Below the pieces are notes generated by a model. That model saw only the letters and a program-made list of their open reading frames with translations, was not told the origin of the DNA and did no database searches. A stretch of DNA of 36,157 nt from Pirellulaceae bacterium. Its GTDB lineage: Bacteria > Planctomycetota > Planctomycetia > Pirellulales > Pirellulaceae. Below, piece by piece: positions 1 to 6,310 of the stretch. The translations under genes were made by a program, and so were the position numbers. The DNA is taken from the NCBI GenBank assembly GCA_022448645.1, contig JAKVBZ010000052.1:1-36157 (forward strand). The letters are read 5' to 3'. Within the stretch, counting starts at the first letter, position 1; each line of letters opens with the position of its first letter.

Positions 1-1
1 A

Positions 2-460
2 TTAGCCGAAATCGGCTGGCTGGGGTCACGACGTCCTCGGATGGTCGCTGTACAGGCATCGGGATGCGCGCCGATCGTGCGAGCCTTCGAGCAAAATGAA
101 GAATTCGCGACCGAATGGGAAAACGCGGCCACCGTTGCCGCTGGAATTCGAGTGCCGGTTGCCATCGGAGACTTCCTGATCCTGCGAGCAATTCGAGAGT
201 CTCAAGGATTTGCGATTGCCGTTGAGGATAACCAGATCCTGGCGGCGCGTCAGGAAATGGCGGACAGCGAAGGAATGTTGCTTTGCCCGGAAGGTGCTGC
301 AACTTATGCCGCCTACAAAAAAGCACTTGACGATGGACAAGTGTCACCCGACGAATCTGCGGTCTTGTTCAACTGCGCGACAGGGCTAAAGTACCCGTTG
401 CCACCTGTCCAACAGCGAATCGATCGCCATGCCGAGATCGATTTCACACGCTTGGCATGA
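2..460 (+). CDS. thrC: Threonine synthase, C-terminal part (5' truncated by window)
   Basis: The frame is open from the window edge and ends with TGA at 458-460, leaving the last 152 residues. Threonine synthase is a cytoplasmic PLP enzyme that converts O-phosphohomoserine to threonine. The visible part carries family-typical stretches: 'RPRMVAVQASGCAPIVRAF' near its start, and 'LLCPEGAATYAAYKKAL' and 'VLFNCATGLKYPLPP' close to the C-terminus. The catalytic lysine and most of the PLP site lie upstream and cannot be checked. It converges on the minus-strand gene ending at 530, with about 70 bp between them and no clear terminator hairpin. The fold-type II PLP family is certain. Threonine synthase is preferred over cystathionine synthase or threonine dehydratase because of the C-terminal motif. 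Confidence 0.9.
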   Translation, partial: LAEIGWLGSRRPRMVAVQASGCAPIVRAFEQNEEFATEWENAATVAAGIRVPVAIGDFLILRAIRESQGFAIAVEDNQILAARQEMADSEGMLLCPEGAATYAAYKKALDDGQVSPDESAVLFNCATGLKYPLPPVQQRIDRHAEIDFTRLA

Positions 461-529
461 CCCGACCGAGAAGTGAGAAGTCGCTCCGATTCGGAAACTC
501 GTATTGTGCCCGCCAGAGCAAAGCTGGCA

Positions 530-1585
530 TCAACGTGCTGAATGCCAACCTGTATCGTCCCAGCTGGTATTCGAGCCATGCAAGGAAACATTGGCACGCT
601 TGGATTTCGTGTCGGCTGCCGGCCAAGCAATTTCACTAACCGCACTCGCCAATCGAACACGTAATCTTCGATGCGCCGTCCGCTCACCTGGAGCAACAAG
701 CTCCGGTGCGCTGTTGGAAGGCTCGCCGTCCAAATTCGGCAACGGCCTCAAAGCGGGGATGCTTACGGGAGGCTGAGCTACGGCTGGTGAAGCGGTGTTA
801 TAGCTTGGCCGAAAACCAGCGCCCTGCGAATGCGTGGCAGTCCCGTTGGAAGTATTGGGGGGAAACGTGCTATGGGGATTCAGGCTGGGAGGCTGATCTG
901 CAGGATCGCCCGACGAGGGCTGCCCGCTAGAGTCCCCCGGAGCATAGGTCGGATCTGGCTGTGGCGACGGTACTACCATGGGGGCAGCCCCGCTACTTGT
1001 GGACGGCACCCAACCCTGCGTTACGTCACACGAACTACAGGCGGCTCCAGGAACTACCGTCGCTGCTGGTGTACCATAAAACGCCGGAGCGGCGGCCGTT
1101 GGAGCACAACAACTAGGAGACTGATAGCTGATAGTACGCACGACAGGCCGATAACTAGTATAGGCGACTTGCTGTGCCTGATACTGGTACGTTGTGCAGG
1201 GACGATAACTGACTGTCTGGCAGGAGTTGCACGGGTCGACACTTACGACCGGTCGATAAACCGTCGTGGGAACGCGGTTCCACACCTTACGATAAGTGGT
1301 TTGCGGTACGTACTGGACGACTTGTCGTTGACTGGTTGTTTGACAAGGCTGACAACAAGCTGCTTGGTCCGCAACAGGGTAATAAGCAACTGTCGGATTT
1401 CGATGAAAACGTGACAGCAAACCTCCACGAAACAGTCCGCCACTCCCGTAGTATGTGGTTTGCACCCTGTTTCTACCGGCCAGCCAATTCCGCAACCAGG
1501 TAGCCTCACTCGTGGATGTCAGAGTTGTCAGCACAAGCACAACACTGATCATTCCGGTTAACAGGGGTTTTTTCCAGCAGTTCAT
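530..1585 (-). CDS. Secreted Cys/Tyr/Pro-rich protein of unknown function
   Basis: A 351-aa protein with a signal peptide (roughly residues 1-28: a KK pair, then a Val/Leu/Thr-rich core) and no recognised catalytic domain. Residues 60-180 are rich in Tyr, Gln, Thr, Val and paired cysteines ('QAACCQPCQ', 'DPCNSCQTV', 'SPSCCAPT', 'ACSSCDV') with repeated 'YRPVV' units. Residues 195-300 are a Pro/Ser/Gly-rich linker. The end is more ordered and finishes with a 'WDDTGW' motif. The start is well supported: GGAG lies 8 nt before the ATG. Similar Cys/Tyr-rich secreted proteins are common in planctomycetes, where a structural cell-envelope role is plausible but not shown. The repeated 'YRPVV' and paired cysteines suggest disulfide-linked or adhesive material. 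Function unknown. Confidence 0.8.
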   Translation of the reverse strand: MNCWKKPLLTGMISVVLVLTTLTSTSEATWLRNWLAGRNRVQTTYYGSGGLFRGGLLSRFHRNPTVAYYPVADQAACCQPCQTTSQRQVVQYVPQTTYRKVWNRVPTTVYRPVVSVDPCNSCQTVSYRPCTTYQYQAQQVAYTSYRPVVRTISYQSPSCCAPTAAAPAFYGTPAATVVPGAACSSCDVTQGWVPSTSSGAAPMVVPSPQPDPTYAPGDSSGQPSSGDPADQPPSLNPHSTFPPNTSNGTATHSQGAGFRPSYNTASPAVAQPPVSIPALRPLPNLDGEPSNSAPELVAPGERTAHRRLRVRLASAVSEIAWPAADTKSKRANVSLHGSNTSWDDTGWHSAR

Positions 1586-1883
1586 TTCGTGTACTCCGTG
1601 TGTCTAAATAACAGCGCTTGTAGAATGGTAGGTCACAAAAGAAAGCCGGGAAAGCAAAAGTTGACAATTTTTCACGCACGCAGCCAATTTTCTCGTGAAT
1701 CATGCCACAGGCAACGATCCGGCAAACTACAGAAAATATATTGCCAAATGCGAAATGGGATGTAGCTAGCAAAAACAGACCGGATAATCGCTTTAACCCG
1801 GTCGTCTCAAGAGTGCTGTCGCGCGACACCTGAGCCTGTGGTCTTCAACGAAAGGACCAAGGCAAGACCGACAGTGAAATTCT
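1586..1883. other. Gene-poor spacer between two minus-strand genes
   Basis: This spacer holds the leader of the Cys/Tyr-rich secreted protein and the 3' end of the ATPase cluster. I see a good ribosome-binding site for the downstream gene at about 1594-1597 (minus strand), but no convincing promoter pair, terminator or RNA gene. Open frames crossing it on both strands lack any recognisable protein character. Confidence 0.4.
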
Positions 1884-2654
1884 CTATGGGTCAGAAAAAG
1901 AGAAAGGCTGGCGTTCTGAGGCACAAATGGGTCTCGATTCGTACCAGTCATACAACCCAAATAATAATTCTCTCATGTTGTAGCTGTTTGCCTTTAGCAA
2001 TCGGCAGATTTCATCGTCGCTAAGTTCGTTCTCCAATGAGGTTCCGGCCAACATCCGGATCATTCGTCGGGCCGTACGTAAATCCACTCGAGTGCGGTAT
2101 AGCAACGGCAGCCCCATCAACGGAACATGGGTGGTGACAAGCAAACCACAGCGTCGGCGGACGCACTGGAATCGCAACAGCCATTTTGTCGACCAAGACA
2201 ACTGTTCCCATCCGTCTACTATCAATTGTGTTCGTGCGTTCCATTCTTGACAGTTCACATGACGAAACGAATGTCGTGCGGCCGGCAGATTGCGAATTTC
2301 AACATTTTGATGCGGGCCATGTACGACTCGCCTTCGGCATGCAATACGTATTCGTTCGACACGACGTCCTGCATCCAACAACGGTGTTTCGAGTGACCGG
2401 ATCAGGGTCGACTTGCCGGAACCGTGGGGCCCCACGATTTGTCCAATCCAACGATTCGATTTGAGATTCTGGAGGATCAGGCCCAAGTTTTCATTTCCCG
2501 AAAACAGATAGGGAATCACTCCGGGACGCAGTTTTCTCGCCACAAAAGGATTCACGCCGGGAACGGGAACTGTGGACAGGCAACTGGCCCTGTTACGCTC
2601 ATCCTCGGGAGAAAGGACCGGACTGACGTTTTCACACAAAAGGTTGTTTTTCAT
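1884..2654 (-). CDS. P-loop NTPase of unknown role, third gene of a minus-strand trio
   Basis: A 256-aa protein (from the ATG at 2654) with Walker A 'GPHGSGKST' at residues 75-83 and a likely Walker B 'LIVDGWEQL' with its Asp near 147. 'GLLVTTH' about 25 residues later resembles a sensor strand. The N-terminal part reads 'NPFVARKLRPGVIPYLF', then a helix leading to the P-loop. ATP binding is therefore likely; the output is unknown. There are no membrane segments, so it is probably cytoplasmic. The reading frame is open upstream to 3035, but that part overlaps the preceding gene and looks non-coding. GTG at 2681 (11-bp overlap with the upstream stop) or at 2705 are alternative starts. The overlap or near contact argues for translational coupling. 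Not an ABC ATPase: no LSGGQ-type signature is seen. Confidence 0.75.
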   Translation of the reverse strand: MKNNLLCENVSPVLSPEDERNRASCLSTVPVPGVNPFVARKLRPGVIPYLFSGNENLGLILQNLKSNRWIGQIVGPHGSGKSTLIRSLETPLLDAGRRVERIRIACRRRVVHGPHQNVEIRNLPAARHSFRHVNCQEWNARTQLIVDGWEQLSWSTKWLLRFQCVRRRCGLLVTTHVPLMGLPLLYRTRVDLRTARRMIRMLAGTSLENELSDDEICRLLKANSYNMRELLFGLYDWYESRPICASERQPFSFSDP

Positions 2655-2670
2655 ATCACGGCTCAATGCG

Positions 2671-3060
2671 TCAGCGTTCACGTACTCGAAACCTCGATAC
2701 GTCACCCAGTTGAAATGGAATTTGTTCCACCACAGCATCTTCCCCGCGCCAAAACACTCTGAGTCGAGCACACCAACAAATACGGATGATGGCACCAAAA
2801 TAAGACAATGGGCTATTGGGCAAAACTGTCTCAAATTGAAATGGAATTCCCAAATCCCCGTCCTCCGGAACACGTCTCTGGAAAAAATGAACTGCCATAT
2901 CCTCATCACCTTTGCCTTCCGTGTACCACAAGACGGATGCTTCAATCGCTTGTAGGTCATTAGGTTTTGTCGAATGGATTTCGTATTCGCAGACGAGTTT
3001 CTCACTCGGTGCGTACACCAATTGACGCTCAACAATGCTAAAGTGAATTGAGTTTTCCAT
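2671..3060 (-). CDS. Small conserved protein, possibly arrestin-like beta-sandwich
   Basis: A 129-aa protein, second gene of the trio. It opens 'FSIVERQLVYAPSEKLVCEYEI' (first 20 or so residues) and alternates short hydrophobic and polar stretches, as a beta-sandwich would. Also visible are 'SVLWYTEGKGDEDMAVHFF' and 'VLPNSPLSYFGAIIRICW'; the last resembles the 'LP.SP.S..G..I.I.W' strand of arrestin-like domains. That assignment is an inference from pattern only. No signal peptide or membrane helix is seen. The ATG lies 20 nt downstream of the stop of the membrane protein gene, and the stop sits close to or overlaps the start of the ATPase gene, so the three are probably one transcript. A short unrelated tail after 'FQLGD' may be variable. 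Confidence 0.7.
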   Translation of the reverse strand: MENSIHFSIVERQLVYAPSEKLVCEYEIHSTKPNDLQAIEASVLWYTEGKGDEDMAVHFFQRRVPEDGDLGIPFQFETVLPNSPLSYFGAIIRICWCARLRVFWRGEDAVVEQIPFQLGDVSRFRVRER

Positions 3061-3080
3061 CTAAATGCAGCGGTCTACCT

Positions 3081-4427
3081 TCATCCAGTCTGGGGGGACA
3101 CGCTTGACGCTCGTCCATTCGGGAAAACGACGACAGGAAACTGGCGTAAGTATTTGACTCCAGATACACTCCCAGTCAGAACCACCTTCCAATGCACACA
3201 GTTGTTTTCACCTTGAAATGAATGCATCACATCTGCATCCACCTGGAACTCATCCTGGTGCTCAAACGGTTTTCCTGCAAGCAGTGTAATGTCCTCTTCG
3301 ACAAAGATCTCCTGTTCATGTACCTGCCTGAGTTCTGTGCGAATGTCCGTCCCTTCACGAAAAGTAGCTTCTTCCTGGCAAACGAGACGAAGATCGAGGT
3401 ATTCCAAATTAACTCGTCCGGCCTGCGTCAGAACAATCTGATAAGCGCTGCCAGGGAGCAACGGATGATCCGAAATTTCTACACTGGTCGGACCAACGCT
3501 GGCAGCGAACGACAGTTGTGACCAAAAATAGCGGAATGACCAAACACCTAGTCCAACGAAGACAAGTGTCACCAATCCTAAGAACCACTCTGGTTCACCA
3601 CGAACGAAATCCGTAGCCGTCACATTCACAAACACGGCTGCAATGCTAACCCACACTAAACAAAAAAGTGCTGCTGCCAAAACTCGTAGCAGGGGTGATT
3701 GTACGATGGGCAACCGATAGGCCAAATGAACTCCAGGACTGTTCGACATATCATCGACGGCAGGAACATTCGGATAGATATTTTCTCGGGAAACAGAATC
3801 TGGTTCCACATCGATCCTGGCCGCTTTACCCACAATTGCCGCGCGGCGCTCCGGTGATGTCCCGAAACTGATCACGGCGTGAACCGCGCCCGCCCCCCCC
3901 AAACAAATCGTCACGACAAACGCAATCAAGGTGAGACCAAATCGATAACGCTGTGGACGTCGCATGCGTAACGATTGCTCATCGAATGGATCGCGCCACC
4001 CCTGATAACTTTCTCCTTGCTCGTATCGATCCAGCATTGCCAGACCAGCTTCACGACCCAAAGCCTCATCGGACAATGACAAGCGAGAACTTCTGACAAC
4101 GCCGTCGTCCATCCATTCCACCAAAAGCTCAGGACGGAAAGTTGAGGCCTCCGGAGATGAATCATTTTGAACGTTGTCTACGACCTTCGACTCCACCAAA
4201 AACTTATCCGCCACCACTGTACGGACCTCGACGAAATACAATTCCGGAAAGAAATAACTGGAGGGCCACAGTCTAAGTTGAGCCGAAGCAATCATCACGA
4301 CCAACCCAACAACCCCCAGCAAGAACAATACAGCGTAAAGAAGTGCCTCGCCGACGCTCCCCATCACTGCCGAGCCGGTACGGCGGTCCCCGCGTTTCTT
4401 ACTCCACGGCTTGGGCCAACGAAACAA
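3081..4427 (-). CDS. Membrane protein with DUF3592-like half and soluble C-terminal domain
   Basis: A 448-aa protein with four predicted membrane helices at about residues 26-48, 164-188, 247-268 and 281-302. Between helices 1 and 2 is a roughly 110-residue soluble domain ('FVEVRTVVADKFLVESKVV', 'YEQGESYQGWRDPFD') resembling DUF3592. The last 135 residues form a soluble all-beta-like domain. I chose the TTG at 4427 because GAGAGG lies 8 nt upstream and the basic N-terminus leads naturally into helix 1; an ATG at 4364 is the alternative. It is the first gene of the minus-strand trio and could be the membrane anchor for the small beta protein and the ATPase. Function unknown. No catalytic motif recognised. 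Confidence 0.75.
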   Translation of the reverse strand: MFRWPKPWSKKRGDRRTGSAVMGSVGEALLYAVLFLLGVVGLVVMIASAQLRLWPSSYFFPELYFVEVRTVVADKFLVESKVVDNVQNDSSPEASTFRPELLVEWMDDGVVRSSRLSLSDEALGREAGLAMLDRYEQGESYQGWRDPFDEQSLRMRRPQRYRFGLTLIAFVVTICLGGAGAVHAVISFGTSPERRAAIVGKAARIDVEPDSVSRENIYPNVPAVDDMSNSPGVHLAYRLPIVQSPLLRVLAAALFCLVWVSIAAVFVNVTATDFVRGEPEWFLGLVTLVFVGLGVWSFRYFWSQLSFAASVGPTSVEISDHPLLPGSAYQIVLTQAGRVNLEYLDLRLVCQEEATFREGTDIRTELRQVHEQEIFVEEDITLLAGKPFEHQDEFQVDADVMHSFQGENNCVHWKVVLTGSVSGVKYLRQFPVVVFPNGRASSVSPQTG

Positions 4428-4530
4428 AGCTTAGACCTCTCGTAAAATGCGTAATGACTTGTCAAATTGACCAACAGACGAATACACTTGGGTAGGCATT
4501 CTTCTGAAATTCGATCACAATCCAAATTGC

Positions 4531-4536
4531 TATACT
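4531..4536 (+). promoter_or_regulatory. Possible -10 box upstream of the PQQ-propeller gene
   Basis: TATACT lies 46 nt before the ATG at 4583, in the divergent spacer between the membrane trio and the propeller gene. No good -35 hexamer is found at the right spacing, so this is weak. Confidence 0.25.
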
Positions 4537-4582
4537 CAGCTTCATGTCTCGATTTTGCCTGTCCCACAAGAAAGTTCAATAG

Positions 4583-5857
4583 ATGCGCGCACCATTTATT
4601 TTCCGTGAAATGCATGCCTGGTGGCTGCCATTCCTCACTTTCATGGTTTTGATCGCAGAGCAACGTGTCTTTGCCGGAGATTGGCCTCAAATACTCGGCC
4701 CCAAAAGAAATGGGGTTGCTGTAGGGGAAAAACTGGCAGATACATGGCCGGCTTCGGGACCGCCATTACTTTGGGAAGCACCGATTGGTAGCGGCTATGC
4801 CGGCCCGGCCGTTGCCGGAAATACAGTGGTCATGTTCCATCGTCGAGGTGATCAAGAACGTTTGACATCACGCGACGTTGTCACGGGGAATTTGATTTGG
4901 CAAACCGAATTTGACGTCTCGTACAGATGCAACATGAACGACGATTCAGGTCCACGGTGCGTACCAATCATTCATGGAAAACGAGTGATCGCCTTTGGCG
5001 CCGGTGGAAACCTCTACTGCGTGGACCTGACAACCGGAAAGCAAAAATGGACTAGAGACTTGTACGACGACTATCAATCCGATTACGGATATTTTGGCGC
5101 TGGCAGCACTCCTGTCATCGTCGGAGATCGGATAGTTGTCAATGTAGGTGGCTCCCACCAAGCTGGGATCGTGGGCCTTGATGTGGACCATGGTAAAACG
5201 GTTTGGTCTGTAACCAACGAAAAGGCCAGCTATTCCTCACCGGTACCCATTCTGCTTGACGGGAAACAACTGGTCTTTGTACTCACCCGCTTACAACTGC
5301 TTCTTATCGATCCAAAAACCGGCAACATCCATGACCAAGTCGATTTCGGCAAATTGGGTCCCACTGTCAATGCTGCGATGCCTTTGGTATTTGACAGCCA
5401 CGTATTTCTTACTGCCAGCTATCGCATTGGGGCGCTTCTAGCTAAATGTCATGATCAAAAACTACAGGAGGTTTGGAGAACAGACGATGCAATCTCCAGC
5501 CAATACAATTCGTGCATCTACACGGACGGTCACATCTTTGGAATTCACGGACGCGAAGACACGGGAATAGCTCACTTACGCTGTATTGAAGGCAAAACAG
5601 GAAACGTCCGTTGGAACCAGAGTAACTTTGGGGTGTCTCATTTGATTCTTGCCGACAACGGTATTCTCGCACTTACCGCGGACGGAGAGTTAATCATCCT
5701 GGATACTGACACAAGCGCATACCAAGAACGGAGCCGAGCGCAGATCTTCGAACAGACTACCACCCGAGCTCTACCCGCCCTATCAAACGGTCGATTCTTT
5801 GTGCGCAACAACAAAGTCGAACGCAGCCAAATGCGCGTCTTTCAGGTCGGTGGCTAA
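4583..5857 (+). CDS. Exported PQQ-type beta-propeller protein
   Basis: A 424-aa protein. An N-terminal hydrophobic stretch ending 'VFAG' looks like a signal peptide, followed by 'DWPQILGPKRNGV', the usual opening of planctomycete PQQ-like proteins. Several blades show the repeat end 'D..TG...W': 'DVVTGNLIWQTEF', 'DLTTGKQKWTRDL', 'DVDHGKTVWSV', 'DPKTGNIHDQVDF' and 'EGKTGNVRWNQ'. This is the BamB/quinoprotein-dehydrogenase fold. No dehydrogenase catalytic cysteines or Asp/Ca site stand out, so it is probably a binding or scaffold propeller rather than an enzyme. AAGAAAG lies upstream of the ATG at 4583; an ATG at 4610 would give a more compact signal peptide. It appears to be a single-gene unit. 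Confidence 0.85.
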   Translation: MRAPFIFREMHAWWLPFLTFMVLIAEQRVFAGDWPQILGPKRNGVAVGEKLADTWPASGPPLLWEAPIGSGYAGPAVAGNTVVMFHRRGDQERLTSRDVVTGNLIWQTEFDVSYRCNMNDDSGPRCVPIIHGKRVIAFGAGGNLYCVDLTTGKQKWTRDLYDDYQSDYGYFGAGSTPVIVGDRIVVNVGGSHQAGIVGLDVDHGKTVWSVTNEKASYSSPVPILLDGKQLVFVLTRLQLLLIDPKTGNIHDQVDFGKLGPTVNAAMPLVFDSHVFLTASYRIGALLAKCHDQKLQEVWRTDDAISSQYNSCIYTDGHIFGIHGREDTGIAHLRCIEGKTGNVRWNQSNFGVSHLILADNGILALTADGELIILDTDTSAYQERSRAQIFEQTTTRALPALSNGRFFVRNNKVERSQMRVFQVGG

Positions 5858-5869
5858 AACTGGAACAGA

Positions 5870-6145
5870 TTACTTCGGATTCGTTGGCCGATTCCTGGAC
5901 GGCCGGTAGAATCCAATGCTCTCTAACGCCACATAGACTTCTTCGAGCGTTTTTTCACCAAAATTGGAAATGCTCAACAGATCATCTCGCGTTGAATTCA
6001 GTAGATCACGAACGGTAAAGATTCCACGTTCTTCCAAACAATTCGTGGTGCGGACGGTCAATCCAATTTCCGCCGTACTCATTTCCAAGCGTTCGTTTTG
6101 TTCTACCGTTTCTTCACGAATCAAACTAAGAGGAATGCGGGTCAT
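5870..6145 (-). CDS. Stand-alone RNA polymerase alpha C-terminal-domain-like protein
   Basis: A 91-aa protein that is almost entirely one alpha-CTD fold: helix-hairpin-helix-like 'LTVRTTNCLEERGIFTV' followed by 'LLSISNFGEKTLEEV'. In E. coli RpoA the DNA-contacting residues are R265, N268, C269, G296, K298, S299 and E302. The matching positions here are R32, N35, C36, G63, K65, T66 and E69, so the UP-element contacts are kept with one conservative change. There is no alpha N-terminal (assembly) domain. The start is set by GGAGG 8 nt before the ATG at 6145; the frame is open further upstream to 6196 but has no ribosome site there. It is divergent from pcrA. Likely roles are DNA binding or competition with RpoA; untested. 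Confidence 0.85.
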   Translation of the reverse strand: MTRIPLSLIREETVEQNERLEMSTAEIGLTVRTTNCLEERGIFTVRDLLNSTRDDLLSISNFGEKTLEEVYVALESIGFYRPSRNRPTNPK

Positions 6146-6210
6146 CCTATGTGCCTCCATACACGAGGTGAAACAGCGGGGTGTGGAACAGAGCACCCTC
6201 GACAGACGCG

Positions 6211-6239
6211 ATTATACCGCAAGCCAACTCATTGACAGC
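6211..6239 (-). promoter_or_regulatory. Possible promoter of the alpha-CTD-like gene
   Basis: A perfect TATAAT on the minus strand occupies 6216-6211, with a weak -35 (CTGTCA-like) about 16 bp upstream. The leader to the ATG at 6145 would be about 60 nt. It overlaps the candidate pcrA promoter, so the two genes may share a control region. Confidence 0.4.
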
Positions 6240-6260
6240 CGCCGACACACAAATTAGTAA
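6232..6260 (+). promoter_or_regulatory. Possible pcrA promoter
   Basis: A perfect TTGACA (6232-6237), a 17-bp spacer and TAGTAA (6255-6260), a poor -10 match. It lies about 50 nt upstream of the helicase start and overlaps the opposing promoter of the alpha-CTD-like gene. Confidence 0.3.
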
Positions 6261-6310
6261 GCCAGAGCGAATAGAAAGCCTGGGCAAGAGTTCTATGCGG
6301 ATGTAGGGAC

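Noticed and set aside
1506..1829. 107-aa minus-strand frame upstream of the Cys/Tyr-rich gene
   Set aside because: It overlaps the real start of that gene in another frame, has no ribosome site and looks compositionally random.
2655..3035. Long N-terminal extension of the P-loop ATPase frame
   Set aside because: It overlaps the 129-aa gene in another frame over nearly its full length, and the extension reads as non-protein while the other frame reads as ordered protein.
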